Counted from the first letter of the stretch, positions 53,782 through 63,738 are shown. The stretch is DNA of 64,000 bases from Promicromonospora iranensis (GCF_028994805.1 NZ_JAJQQP010000003.1:281145-345144); one strand, 5' to 3'. Notes: generated from the sequence alone by a model not told the origin. A program made the numbers and translations.

Positions 53782-54348
53782 TCAGAGCGCGGCCGCCACC
53801 TCGTCGAAGACCGCCTTGTCCAGGATGGCGCCCTCACGGCGGACGGCGTCCGGGTGGATGCGGATCACGCGGTTCAGGCGCACCTCGGAGGGGCGCCCGG
53901 ACCTGTCCCAGGCACCGGTGCCGATGTCCATCCAGACGCGGCCGGCGCGTGCCTCCTGCTCGGCGTCGCGGTCGTGGTCCTGGCTGGTGAGCTGCAGCGC
54001 GAGCAGCCAGGGGCCGTCGTTTCCGATGATGAGCACCGGACGGTCCTTGCCCTGGCTGTGATCTTCTTCATAGGGCACCCACGACCAGACGACCTCGCCG
54101 GGGTCGGGCTCGCCGTTCATCTCGGGCCGGTAGACGGGCTTGACCCGCCCGACGAAGTCACCGGGGTAGCCCTCGGTGTCGGGCAGGTTCCGGCTCGAGG
54201 CCGGGCGGCGGTCCCGGGGCGCCTGCCCCGGTGCCGGCCGGCCGCCGCCGGTCTGCCGGTCGCTCGGGCGGTCGCCCTGGCCGAAGGCGGCGCGCGCCAC
54301 AGCCTCGACGACGTCGCCGAGCAGCTTGATCCACGGGTTCTGGTTCAC
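53782..54348 (-). CDS. PemK/MazF-like protein, long form
   Basis: A 188-aa protein. The first 70 residues are a helix and a Pro/Arg/Gly-rich linker; the rest is a PemK-type fold: GEVVWSWVPYEEDHSQGKDR then PVLIIG and LALQLTSQDHDRD. PemK/MazF toxins are sequence-specific mRNA endonucleases, but this actinobacterial subgroup often lacks a partner antitoxin and its activity is untested to my knowledge. No antitoxin gene adjoins it. A second copy of the domain lies 84 bp upstream. GTG at 54346-54348 is leaderless. Confidence 0.8.
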   Translation of the reverse strand: MNQNPWIKLLGDVVEAVARAAFGQGDRPSDRQTGGGRPAPGQAPRDRRPASSRNLPDTEGYPGDFVGRVKPVYRPEMNGEPDPGEVVWSWVPYEEDHSQGKDRPVLIIGNDGPWLLALQLTSQDHDRDAEQEARAGRVWMDIGTGAWDRSGRPSEVRLNRVIRIHPDAVRREGAILDKAVFDEVAAAL

Positions 54349-54355
54349 GCACGGC

Positions 54356-54361
54356 AGGGTA
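54356..54361 (-). promoter_or_regulatory. -10 element, leaderless PemK-like gene (long form)
   Basis: TACCCT on the minus strand ends 7 nt before the GTG start. Confidence 0.5.
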
Positions 54362-54432
54362 GCCCGGTGCCGGCCCACGAGCAGGGCGGCCGACGCCGGT
54401 GACCGTGCCCCGACGTCGGTCCCGCCCTCCGC

Positions 54433-54864
54433 TCAGGTGAGGTCGAGCGCCCGGTCCATGTACTTCACGACGTCGTTGAAGATGTCCTCGGCGAGGATGT
54501 CGCCCTCACGGCGCACGTCGTCGGGGTCGATGCGGATGACGCGGTTGATGCGGACCTCCGAGTCGCGGCCCTCTCCGTCCCACGCGCCGGTGCCGACGTC
54601 CATCCAGATGCGGCCGGCGCGTACCTCCTGGAGCATGTCGCGGTCGTGGTCCTGGCTGGTGAGCTGCAGGCCGAGCAGCCAGGGGCCGTCCTTGCCCACG
54701 AGCAGCACCGGACGGTCCTTGCCCTGGCTGTGGTCCTCCTCGTACGGGACCCAGGTCCAGACGACCTCGCCCGGGTCCGGGTCCCCGTCCAGCTCGGGGT
54801 TGTAGATCGGGTGGACCTCACCCTCGAAGTCGCCGGGATAGCTGCTGTCTGATGCGAAGGTCAC
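54433..54864 (-). CDS. PemK/MazF-like protein, short form
   Basis: A 143-aa paralogue of the neighbouring gene: GEVVWTWVPYEEDHSQGKDR, PVLLVG, LGLQLTSQDHDRD and the shared C-terminus RVIRIDPDDVRREG. Identity in the domain is visibly high, so a tandem duplication is likely, with the N-terminal linker present only in the other copy. GTG at 54862-54864 lies 7 nt after TACGGT, so each copy has its own leaderless promoter. No antitoxin is encoded next to it. Confidence 0.82.
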   Translation of the reverse strand: MTFASDSSYPGDFEGEVHPIYNPELDGDPDPGEVVWTWVPYEEDHSQGKDRPVLLVGKDGPWLLGLQLTSQDHDRDMLQEVRAGRIWMDVGTGAWDGEGRDSEVRINRVIRIDPDDVRREGDILAEDIFNDVVKYMDRALDLT

Positions 54865-54871
54865 GGCCGAA

Positions 54872-54877
54872 ACCGTA
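54872..54877 (-). promoter_or_regulatory. -10 element, leaderless PemK-like gene (short form)
   Basis: TACGGT on the minus strand ends 7 nt before the GTG start. Confidence 0.5.
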
Positions 54878-54906
54878 CCGGACCGGGTGAACCGCTCATC
54901 AGAGAC

Positions 54907-55695
54907 TTAACCGGCGCACGCCCGCGTGAACTCGGCCAGCTCGGCCGCCATCGGCTCGGGTTCCCAGCTGTGCATCGCTCCCGGCATCTCCTTCTCCGTG
55001 CCCTGGGGCACCGCCGCCACGATGCTCGCCGCCGCGACCGGCATCTCCGGGAAGGTCTCCACGCCGTACATGGCGAGCACGGGGACCCTCACGTCCAGCG
55101 TGCCGTCCTCCAGTGCGTGCTGGGCCCAGGCCAGCGACTGCGCGTCGGCGCGGTAGGTGGCGACGGTCCGGGCGATCATCGGCCAGGCCGGGGACGACTC
55201 CATCCCGGCGAGCCACTCGGGCGGCATGTCCTTCATGTAGTGCCGCATCGCGTCCTCGTGGTCGCCGGCGTCGAGGAGCCGCTCGATCTCGTCGGACCAC
55301 GCCTGCGTCGTCGCGGCGGCGTCGCCCAGTGGGGCCTCCCAGAGGGCGAGGCCGGTGACGGGCAGACCCGCCTCGGCGGCCCGAAGGCTGACCGAGCACC
55401 CCGACGAGTGCCCGACCAGCACCGCGGAACCGCCCGCTACCTCGATCATCGCGGCGACGGCGGCGAGCTCGCGGTCGAGGTCGAGGCGGCCCTCGGCCGG
55501 GCTCTCCCCACGTCCGAGCCGGTCGAACGTGACGGCGGTCAGCCCGGCGTCGGCGACCTGCTGGGCGGTCTCCGCGGTGATCGGGTCGTCGGCCCGGGTC
55601 GGTCCGGCGCCGGTCACGAAGACGACGGCCGGTCCGGAGCCGCGCAGGTCGTAGGCGACGCGGTCGCCCTGGCTGGTGGTTGCGTATTCAGTCAT
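54907..55695 (-). CDS. Alpha/beta hydrolase
   Basis: A 262-aa hydrolase fold. The nucleophile elbow is VLVGHSSGCSVSLRAAE (Ser in GHSSG), the strand-turn before it reads VTFDRLGRGESPAEG as in peroxidase/esterase-like members, and the acid and His are probably in LAMYGVETFPEMP and GAMHSWEPEP. The ATG at 55693-55695 begins MTEYATTSQGDRVAYDLRG. Substrate unknown. It is divergent from a phosphotransferase gene across a palindrome region. Confidence 0.85.
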   Translation of the reverse strand: MTEYATTSQGDRVAYDLRGSGPAVVFVTGAGPTRADDPITAETAQQVADAGLTAVTFDRLGRGESPAEGRLDLDRELAAVAAMIEVAGGSAVLVGHSSGCSVSLRAAEAGLPVTGLALWEAPLGDAAATTQAWSDEIERLLDAGDHEDAMRHYMKDMPPEWLAGMESSPAWPMIARTVATYRADAQSLAWAQHALEDGTLDVRVPVLAMYGVETFPEMPVAAASIVAAVPQGTEKEMPGAMHSWEPEPMAAELAEFTRACAG

Positions 55696-55751
55696 ACGGG
55701 TCTGACGACGCAGCCTCCGGCAACTCATCGCTGATCCCGGCAACCCGGTGC

Positions 55752-55837
55752 CGAACGTAGGCTTGGTCGCTCTTCGAACGCGAACGTAGGGCTGGTCGCT
55801 CCATGAGTGCCCACAGAACGACCAGCCCTACGTTCGC
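55752..55837. repeat. Inverted repeat with an extra direct copy (family C)
   Basis: Perfect 19-bp arms (55780-55798 and 55819-55837; GCGAACGTAGGGCTGGTCG) with a 20-nt loop. An imperfect direct copy of the left arm (CGAACGTAGGCTTGGTCGCT) precedes at 55752-55771. It lies between divergent genes, so it is not placed as a terminator. Confidence 0.88.
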
Positions 55838-55918
55838 CCGCCCCGAGCCCACCGGGCCCCGAGCGCAGCGGGCGAAAAGCGCTCGCCCGGGCGGTCGCGA
55901 CGGTGTCACGGTGTGCGG

Positions 55919-56806
55919 ATGAGCCTGCATGACGACGAGGTCGTCTCCACCCCCGAGCTGGTTCAGCGCCTGGTCGCGGACCAGTTCCCGCGCTGGGCCG
56001 ACCTGCCGGTGACGCCGGGGCCTGCGGGCGGCACCGACCACCACCTGTTCCGCCTCGGGGACGACCGGCTGGTCCGAATGCCGAAGATCAGCTGGGCGCA
56101 GGAACAGGCGGTCAGCGACGCGCGCTGGTTGCCGCGGCTCGCGCCGCAGCTACCGCTCAGGCTCTCGACGCCCGAGGCCGTGGGGGAGCCCGGCCAGGGT
56201 TTTCCGTTCCGCTGGTCGGTGACACCGTGGCTCGCGGGTGCCTCGCCCGCCGTCGGCGAGCTGGGGACGGGCGCCGCCCGGCAGCTGGGCGAGTTCGTCG
56301 TGGCGCTCCGGTCGGTGAGCACGGAGGGCGGGCCCGTCGTCAGCGGCACCTCCCGCGGCGTCCCGCTCGCCCGTCTCGATGGCGCCGTCCGCACCGCGAT
56401 CACGGAGGCAGGGAACCGGATGGACGGCCCCGCCGCGACGAAGGTCTGGGAGCTGGCGCTCGATGCCCGTCCAGCAGCCGAGGCCGCCTGGATCCACGGC
56501 GACCTGGCGCCCGGCAACCTGCTGGCAGATGGCGGCAGGCTCACCGCCGTCATCGACTGGGGTGCCGTCGGCGTGGGCGACCCGGCCGCCGACCTCATCG
56601 CGGTCTGGACCCAGTTCCGGGGCGAGCAGCGTGACGTCTTCCGCGCCGTGGCGACCGACGGGCTCACCGATCCCGACGACGCCTGGGCGCGCGGACGCGG
56701 CTGGATGCTCGTCCAGGCGGTGATCGCACTGCCGTACTACTGGGACCGCTGGCCCGAGTTCGCGCTCGCGTGCCAGGAACGGGTGGCCGCGGTGCTGGCG
56801 GACTGA
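55919..56806 (+). CDS. Aminoglycoside phosphotransferase-family kinase
   Basis: A 295-aa protein-kinase-like small-molecule kinase. The catalytic loop is WIHGDLAPGNLL, followed by the metal-binding VIDWGAVGVGDPAADL; the N-lobe shows GGTDHHLFRLGDDRLVRMPK with the nucleotide-site Lys. Such enzymes in actinobacteria phosphorylate diverse sugars, amino alcohols or antibiotics, so resistance cannot be inferred. ATG 55919 (MSLHDDEVV) is preferred; a GTG at 55913 adds two residues. Confidence 0.87.
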   Translation: MSLHDDEVVSTPELVQRLVADQFPRWADLPVTPGPAGGTDHHLFRLGDDRLVRMPKISWAQEQAVSDARWLPRLAPQLPLRLSTPEAVGEPGQGFPFRWSVTPWLAGASPAVGELGTGAARQLGEFVVALRSVSTEGGPVVSGTSRGVPLARLDGAVRTAITEAGNRMDGPAATKVWELALDARPAAEAAWIHGDLAPGNLLADGGRLTAVIDWGAVGVGDPAADLIAVWTQFRGEQRDVFRAVATDGLTDPDDAWARGRGWMLVQAVIALPYYWDRWPEFALACQERVAAVLAD

Positions 56807-56809
56807 CCG

Positions 56810-57550
56810 TTACGGCACGATCGGCTCTGCCAGCGCCGCCTCGAGGTCGGCGCGGTCGCCCTCGACGGTCAGCCCTGCCTCGACGGGCGTGAGCCGACGC
56901 CACAGCGTCAGCGCGAGCGCCTCGGCCGGCCCGGAGACGACGACGTCGGGCGCCACCTCGTCCGCGCGCTGCCCCGGGGCTCCGAGCACCCATACGGGCG
57001 TGCCGGAGACGTCGGTCGCCACGAGCGCGACCGGATGGCGCAGCGGTGCCATGCGGCCCAGCCCCACCTGCCGCGGCTGGAGCACCGTCACGACCTCGTC
57101 GACCGTGTCCGCCCACACGTCGGGCGCGGCCCCGGCCAGCCCGACCGAGCCGGCTCCGGCGGTGGCCGCCAGCAGGTCGTGCAGGTGCACGAGCGTCTCG
57201 TGGGTCTGCCGGCGGTGCCAGAACCGCACGGGGCCGGGGCCCATGGGCTGTGGATGGGCGAGCACCCGGCCCACGCTGACGGGATCGAGCTCGGCCAGCG
57301 CCTGTCGCAGGGCCGCGGCCTGCGCCGCGTAGTGGGGCGCCAGGTCGAACGGCCCGTCGCCGAGCGGTTCGCCCTTGGCACCGCGGACGTTGCCCGCCGC
57401 CCAGTGATGTACCTCCGCGAGGTGCTCCACCAGCCCACGGACGGTCCAGTCGCCGCAGGCGGGCACTCGTGAGCCGGGGTCGGCGTCGGGCACCGCGGCG
57501 AGGAACTCGCCCTGGAAGCGGGCCAGCAACGAGAGGTGGTCGAGGGTCAT
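56810..57550 (-). CDS. Maleylpyruvate isomerase-family (mycothiol-type) protein
   Basis: A 246-aa DinB/MPI-fold protein. The N-terminal domain has VPACGDWTVRGLVEHLAEVHHW, with the metal-binding His residues of the family, and RRQTHETLVHLHDLLA carries the third; the C-terminal domain resembles the sterol-carrier-like half (EALALTLWRRL) of TIGR03083-type proteins. The reaction is unknown. ATG at 57548-57550 sits 7 nt after a TACCTT element. Distinct in sequence from the MPI-like protein at 17227. Confidence 0.82.
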   Translation of the reverse strand: MTLDHLSLLARFQGEFLAAVPDADPGSRVPACGDWTVRGLVEHLAEVHHWAAGNVRGAKGEPLGDGPFDLAPHYAAQAAALRQALAELDPVSVGRVLAHPQPMGPGPVRFWHRRQTHETLVHLHDLLAATAGAGSVGLAGAAPDVWADTVDEVVTVLQPRQVGLGRMAPLRHPVALVATDVSGTPVWVLGAPGQRADEVAPDVVVSGPAEALALTLWRRLTPVEAGLTVEGDRADLEAALAEPIVP

Positions 57551-57557
57551 GAGCCGA

Positions 57558-57563
57558 AAGGTA
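57558..57563 (-). promoter_or_regulatory. -10 element, leaderless MPI-family gene
   Basis: TACCTT on the minus strand ends 7 nt before the ATG. Confidence 0.5.
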
Positions 57564-57587
57564 CCGCTCACCACCGACACCACCAGA

Positions 57588-57612
57588 GCAGGTCCCGCAG
57601 TGCAGGACCTGC
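57588..57612 (-). terminator. Terminator hairpin after the HEPN gene pair
   Basis: Stem GCAGGTCC / GGACCTGC with a 9-nt loop, 11 bp beyond the stop of the 72-aa gene on the minus strand. Confidence 0.6.
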
Positions 57613-57623
57613 CTACCGCCGCC

Positions 57624-57842
57624 TCAGGCCGTACGCGCCAGGTCCGCCACGGAGTATGACGACGTGATGGGCTCGTCGACGCCGGGGACGTCGATCTGGA
57701 TGCGGACTCGGTCGCCGTATCGCTCGATCACTGTCGCGTCGTAGCGGCGGACGCCGAACGGCACGGTGAGATGAGAACCCACCGGAAATGTCTCCGTGGT
57801 CCGAGGCCGTCGGCCAGTCCGAGTCTTCTTGCGTGCAGACAT
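57624..57842 (-). CDS. Small basic protein, partner of the HEPN gene
   Basis: A 72-aa protein I do not recognise. A Lys/Arg-rich start (MSARKKTRTGRRPRTTE) leads into a compact beta-rich part (FPVGSHLTVPFGVRRYDATV, IERYGDRVRIQIDVPG) that looks like a small SH3-like or OB-like barrel. ATG at 57840-57842 has GAGGAGG 6 nt upstream, so it is well translated; the open frame further upstream is not needed. It starts 11 nt after the HEPN-protein stop and must be co-transcribed with it. Antitoxin or nucleic-acid-binding accessory roles are guesses. Confidence 0.62.
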   Translation of the reverse strand: MSARKKTRTGRRPRTTETFPVGSHLTVPFGVRRYDATVIERYGDRVRIQIDVPGVDEPITSSYSVADLARTA

Positions 57843-57853
57843 CGCCAGCCTCC

Positions 57854-58444
57854 TCACCATGGTTCTTCCCCGTTCAAGTCTTTCAAGTATGCGGCCACGA
57901 CCTCGTCGATGCCAGATGCCATCTGGTCCAGTCCCGAACGCCACGCGCGGAAGGTAGCGAGAGTCAGCGGTTGTTCGGCGTGGGAGGCCGCAAGTTGTGC
58001 TGCGTTGTCATGCGCTATGGCGTTGCGGGCGTCGTTGAGCCGCTCGAGCTTCTTGGTCCACGGGCCAGATCTCTTCGGATATCGGCTGCTCAACTCCGTC
58101 TTGATGCTCATGCCGAGGCGCGCGAAGTCGTTGTTCACGTTGGCCCAGCTCGCGTTGCCGGAGTCGAGCTTGCGGCCGCCGGTGAGCAAGCGGCGCACGA
58201 TGGGGGCAGCGGCGTGGCCGGCGTCGAACGTGGAGGCGAGAAAGGCGTCGATCGCTTGGTCATGCAGTTCCCGGCAGTAACCCTGAAACTCCGAAGCGAG
58301 GCGCACGATCAGCGCATGGTTGACCTCGACCGTCAACCACCGGCGTCCAGCGCCGTCACCGGCGACGGCTCGGTGCGCGGCGGCGAGATTGTCGAGGCGG
58401 GACGCACGCGCACCACGCCACTTCTCCAGAGCATCAGAAGACAC
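57854..58444 (-). CDS. HEPN-domain protein (putative RNase)
   Basis: A 196-aa helical protein. The C-terminal third has LERLNDARNAIAHDNAAQL, in which R140-N-A-I-A-H145 is the RX4H signature of HEPN ribonucleases found in toxins and phage-defence proteins. The first 90 residues are predicted helices (LTVEVNHALIVRLASEFQGY). GTG at 58442-58444 lies 6 nt after TAGAGT, so the message is leaderless. The pair with the downstream 72-aa gene looks like a two-gene toxin or defence unit. Base composition here is less GC-rich than in the neighbours, hinting at transfer. Confidence 0.72.
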   Translation of the reverse strand: MSSDALEKWRGARASRLDNLAAAHRAVAGDGAGRRWLTVEVNHALIVRLASEFQGYCRELHDQAIDAFLASTFDAGHAAAPIVRRLLTGGRKLDSGNASWANVNNDFARLGMSIKTELSSRYPKRSGPWTKKLERLNDARNAIAHDNAAQLAASHAEQPLTLATFRAWRSGLDQMASGIDEVVAAYLKDLNGEEPW

Positions 58445-58450
58445 GCGCAG

Positions 58451-58456
58451 ACTCTA
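58451..58456 (-). promoter_or_regulatory. -10 element, leaderless HEPN gene
   Basis: TAGAGT on the minus strand ends 6 nt before the GTG. The remaining 250 bp up to the next gene show no feature that I can name. Confidence 0.5.
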
Positions 58457-58703
58457 GAGTTGTTCCGTGGGGTGTGCATCTTGAGCCTTCGCTGCTCGGT
58501 GTCGGATCCCGCTCCGGATGACGACTGCGCCACGTCGTGGAACTGTAGAACCGCGTTCGTCGTTCTCCACGCGATGTCCCGACCGGACATGCGGCCAGAG
58601 ACCCTCGGGCCGCTTCCGACCCGCACCACCTCCAGCGAAGGATCATGGACGCAGACAGTCATAGACCCCGCCCGCAGGCACGTCGTCGTAGCGCCGGCTG
58701 GGG

Positions 58704-60092
58704 GTGGGGGCATTGAGCTGGGTGCTCACCCTCCTCCTGGGGGTGCTGGTGATCCTGGTGATCACGGCGGTGACGGGCTACTTCGTCGCGCAGGAGTTCG
58801 CGTACATGGCGGTCGACCGCGCCCGCCTCGCGACCCGTGCGGAGGCCGGAAGCGCAGGCGCGCGGCGCGCGCTCGGCGTGACCCGGCGCACCAGCTTCAT
58901 GCTCTCCGGGGCGCAGCTCGGCATCACGGTCACCGGCCTGCTCGTCGGTTACGTCGCGGAGCCCCTGGTCGGTGAGTCGCTGGGTGAGGCGCTCGGCGGC
59001 GTCGGCGTGCCGGTCGGGACGGGGGTCGCGATCGGCACCGTCCTCGCGCTCCTGTTCTCGACGCTGGTCCAGATGCTGTTCGGCGAGCTCGTCCCGAAGA
59101 ACCTGGCGATCGCGCGGCCGGAGCCGGTGGCGCTGTGGCTGGCCCGCTCCACCACCGTCTACCTCGCGGCCTTCGGCTGGCTGATCAAGGTGTTCGACGC
59201 CGCGTCCAACCTGCTCCTGCGGATGCTGCGCATCGAGCCGGTGCACGACGTCGAGCACTCGGCGACCGTTCGCGACCTCGAGCACATCGTCGCGGACTCG
59301 CGGGCCAGCGGTGACCTTCCCGGCGACCTGTCGGTGCTGCTCGACCGCATCCTCGACTTCCCGCGGCAGGACGTGGAGCACGCCATGATCCCGCGAGCGC
59401 GGGTCGGTGTGGTGCACGCCGAGGACACCCTCGCCCAGGTGCGCGAGCTGATGGCCCGCGGGCACTCCCGCTACCCGGTGGTCGACGACGACGGCGAGGT
59501 GGTCGGCGTCGTGCACCTGGCGGACCTGCTGTCCGCCGGTCCTGCGGCGACCACCGTCGCGGACCTGCTCCGCCCGGCGCTGGTGCTGCCCACCGCGATG
59601 GCGCTGCCCGACGCACTGCGTGAGCTGTCGGCGACGCGGAACCAGATGGCGTGCGTCGTCGACGAGTACGGCGGCTTCGCCGGCGTGCTCACCGTCGAGG
59701 ACCTCGCGGAGGAGCTCGTCGGCGAGATCACCGACGAGCACGACGACGAGATCGACCCCGTGACGGCCGCCTCGGACGGCGTCTGGGTCATGGCCGGCGA
59801 CGTCCACCTCGACGAGGTGGAGCGGTCCGTCGAACGTGACCTGCCCGAGGGCGACCACGAGACGATCGCGGGACTCGCGATCGCCGTCCACGGCTCGCTG
59901 CCTGCGGCGGGTGACGTGGTCGACGTGCCACTGCCCGCCGACCCGGCCGACCTGGTCGCCACGCAGCCGCACGCGGCCGAGGTGCTGCGTATCGAGGTGC
60001 TCGAGGTGGAGCGGCACGTGCCGTCCCGTGTCCGGGTCACCGTCGTCGACGCACCGGCACATACCGAGAACGAGCGCGAGGAGGCCCGATGA
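58704..60092 (+). CDS. CNNM/CorC-type CBS-domain membrane protein
   Basis: A 462-aa protein of the hemolysin C/CorC group: an N-terminal CNNM membrane domain (four helices, with SFMLSGAQLGITVTGLLVGY), a pair of CBS domains (DVEHAMIPRARVGVVHAEDT and YPVVDDDGEVVGVVH) and a C-terminal CorC/HlyC transporter-associated domain. Relatives take part in Mg2+ or Co2+ efflux. The frame opens with GTG 58704; TTG 58713 is another start. It overlaps the next gene by ATGA, and the two are related, so they may form a heterodimer. Confidence 0.9.
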   Translation: MGALSWVLTLLLGVLVILVITAVTGYFVAQEFAYMAVDRARLATRAEAGSAGARRALGVTRRTSFMLSGAQLGITVTGLLVGYVAEPLVGESLGEALGGVGVPVGTGVAIGTVLALLFSTLVQMLFGELVPKNLAIARPEPVALWLARSTTVYLAAFGWLIKVFDAASNLLLRMLRIEPVHDVEHSATVRDLEHIVADSRASGDLPGDLSVLLDRILDFPRQDVEHAMIPRARVGVVHAEDTLAQVRELMARGHSRYPVVDDDGEVVGVVHLADLLSAGPAATTVADLLRPALVLPTAMALPDALRELSATRNQMACVVDEYGGFAGVLTVEDLAEELVGEITDEHDDEIDPVTAASDGVWVMAGDVHLDEVERSVERDLPEGDHETIAGLAIAVHGSLPAAGDVVDVPLPADPADLVATQPHAAEVLRIEVLEVERHVPSRVRVTVVDAPAHTENEREEAR

Positions 60093-61120
60093 GCAACCCC
60101 TGGGTAGTGGTCGCGGCCACCGTCGCCATCATCGCGCTGAGCGCGTTCTTCGTGGCCGTGGAGTTCGCGCTGCTCGCGGCCAAGCGGCACCGGCTCGAGG
60201 ACGCGGCGTCCACCAGCCGCTCCGCGCGGGCCGCGCTGCGCAGCGCGAGCGAGCTCACGGTGCTCCTGGCGGGATCGCAGCTCGGCATCACCGTCTGCAC
60301 CCTGGCCCTCGGTGCGATCACCAAGCCGGCGGTGCACCACTGGCTGACGCCGCTCTTCGAGACGTGGGGCGCGCCGTTCTGGGCGGCCGACGTCGCGGGC
60401 TTCGTGCTGGCGCTCATCATCGTCACGTTCCTGCACCTGGTGGTGGGGGAGATGGCGCCCAAGTCGTGGGCCATCGCCCACCCGGAGACGAGCGCCACGA
60501 TGCTGGCGCTCCCGATGCGGGCGTTCATGGTCGTGACCCGGCCGCTGCTCGTGGCGCTGAACGGCGCGGCGAACTGGTGCCTGCGGCGCGTCGGCGTCGA
60601 GCCGGCGGACCAGGTGGCGTCCGGGCAGGGCCCGGACGACCTGAGGCACCTCGTCGAGCACTCCGTCAGCGTCGGTGCGCTCGACGTCGCCTACTCCGAC
60701 CAGCTCTCCGGAGCGCTGGACCTGCGCCGGCTCACGGTGCACGACCTGCTGGCCGCACGCACGACGCCGGCCGCCGTCAGCCACGGTGCGACGGCCGCCG
60801 AGGTGCAGGAGGCGTCCCGGACGTCCGGCCACCTGCGGATCCTCGTGGGGGCGGACGGACGCCTGCCGGACGGCGTGGTGCACGTGCGGGACACGCTCCT
60901 GCTGGCCGACGACGCGTCCGTCGCGGACGTCACGCGGCCGGTCTTCGAGCTGGCCCCCGACGTGCCGCTGCACAGCGCGCTGACGAGCATGCGGGAGTCG
61001 GGCAACCTGCTCGCGATCGTGGCCCGGCCGGAGGGCGGCACCGCCGACTACGGCGTGGTGACGCTCGCCGACGTGCTGCGGAAGCTCCTGCCGCGCACCA
61101 CGGCGGGCCGGGTCGGCTGA
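60089..61120 (+). CDS. CNNM/CBS-domain membrane protein, short partner
   Basis: A 343-aa relative of the preceding gene. It has the CNNM membrane domain (FFVAVEFALLAAKRHRLEDA, GSQLGITVCTLALGAITKPA) and a reduced CBS region with one clear module near the C-terminus (HSALTSMRESGNLLAIV). It stops after the CBS part and lacks the CorC/HlyC C-terminal domain. Such long/short pairs are usual in actinobacteria. Translation is coupled through the ATGA overlap at 60089. Confidence 0.88.
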   Translation: MSNPWVVVAATVAIIALSAFFVAVEFALLAAKRHRLEDAASTSRSARAALRSASELTVLLAGSQLGITVCTLALGAITKPAVHHWLTPLFETWGAPFWAADVAGFVLALIIVTFLHLVVGEMAPKSWAIAHPETSATMLALPMRAFMVVTRPLLVALNGAANWCLRRVGVEPADQVASGQGPDDLRHLVEHSVSVGALDVAYSDQLSGALDLRRLTVHDLLAARTTPAAVSHGATAAEVQEASRTSGHLRILVGADGRLPDGVVHVRDTLLLADDASVADVTRPVFELAPDVPLHSALTSMRESGNLLAIVARPEGGTADYGVVTLADVLRKLLPRTTAGRVG

Positions 61121-61127
61121 CCCGGTC

Positions 61128-61181
61128 GAGTGCGGGACCTTCGTCCGTCCGACGGGCTCGGAGGGCGAAGGCCCCGCACTC
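61128..61181. terminator. Two-way terminator hairpin
   Basis: Stem of GAGTGCGGG and CCTTCG (left) with CGAAGG and CCCGCACTC (right), one mismatched pair, between the convergent CBS-protein and DJ-1 genes. Its right end overlaps the DJ-1 stop by two bases. Confidence 0.75.
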
Positions 61182-61737
61182 AGGCGGCGTCCAGGACGGC
61201 GTCGATCTCGCGCAGGAAGTCCGGGAGGTCCTTGGGGTTGCGGGACGTGATCAGCGGGAAGCCCGCGCCGCTGTCCCGGACCACCGGCTCGTCCACCCAG
61301 GTGCCGCCCGCGTTCCGGACGTCCGTGGCCAGCGACGGGTAGCTGGTGAGCCTCGCGCCCGAGACCTTGCCCGCCTCGACGAGGGCCCACGGGCCGTGGC
61401 AGATGGCGGCCACCGGACGGCCGGAGGACGTGAACGCCTCGACCACCGAGACCGCCTTGTCCTGCAGGCGCAGCGTGTCGGCGTTGATCGTCCCGCCGGG
61501 CACGAGCAGCAGGTCGAAACCGGCCGGGTCCACCTCGTCGATGGTGGTGTCCGGCGCGACCGCCTCGCCCGGCTTCTCGTCGCCCACCAGCGTGCGCACG
61601 TCGTCCCGCGACACCGCGGCCAGGGTGACGACGGCCCCGCGGTCGCGCAGGTGGCGCATGGGCACGAGGAGCTCGTCCTGCTCGACGCCGTAGTTCGTCA
61701 CGAGCGCCAGCACTTGCTTGCTCTTCAGGTGCGGCAT
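61180..61737 (-). CDS. DJ-1/PfpI-family protein
   Basis: A 185-aa class I glutamine amidotransferase-like protein of the PfpI/YhbO type. The reactive Cys is in PVAAICHGPWALVEAG (nucleophile elbow), preceded by DLLLVPGGTINADTLR, and the N-terminal Glu in GVEQDELLVP fits the active-site acid. Relatives are deglycases, chaperones or proteases active in carbonyl stress. ATG at 61735-61737 has GGAGGAGAG upstream. It is divergent from lepA. Confidence 0.92.
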   Translation of the reverse strand: MPHLKSKQVLALVTNYGVEQDELLVPMRHLRDRGAVVTLAAVSRDDVRTLVGDEKPGEAVAPDTTIDEVDPAGFDLLLVPGGTINADTLRLQDKAVSVVEAFTSSGRPVAAICHGPWALVEAGKVSGARLTSYPSLATDVRNAGGTWVDEPVVRDSGAGFPLITSRNPKDLPDFLREIDAVLDAA

Positions 61738-61857
61738 GGTTCTCTCCTCCGATCGGGTTCGCTGCTCCACGACAGTAGGCACGACCGTGCCTCGCTCGCA
61801 CGGGACGTGGGACAATGAGAGCTGGCCCAACCACCCTGACGACGGAGCGAGAACGCT

Positions 61858-63738
<1,881 letters not shown>

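Noticed and set aside
58457-58703. Possible short gene between the HEPN gene and the CBS-protein gene
   Set aside because: No frame with a good start, ribosome site or codon bias was seen.
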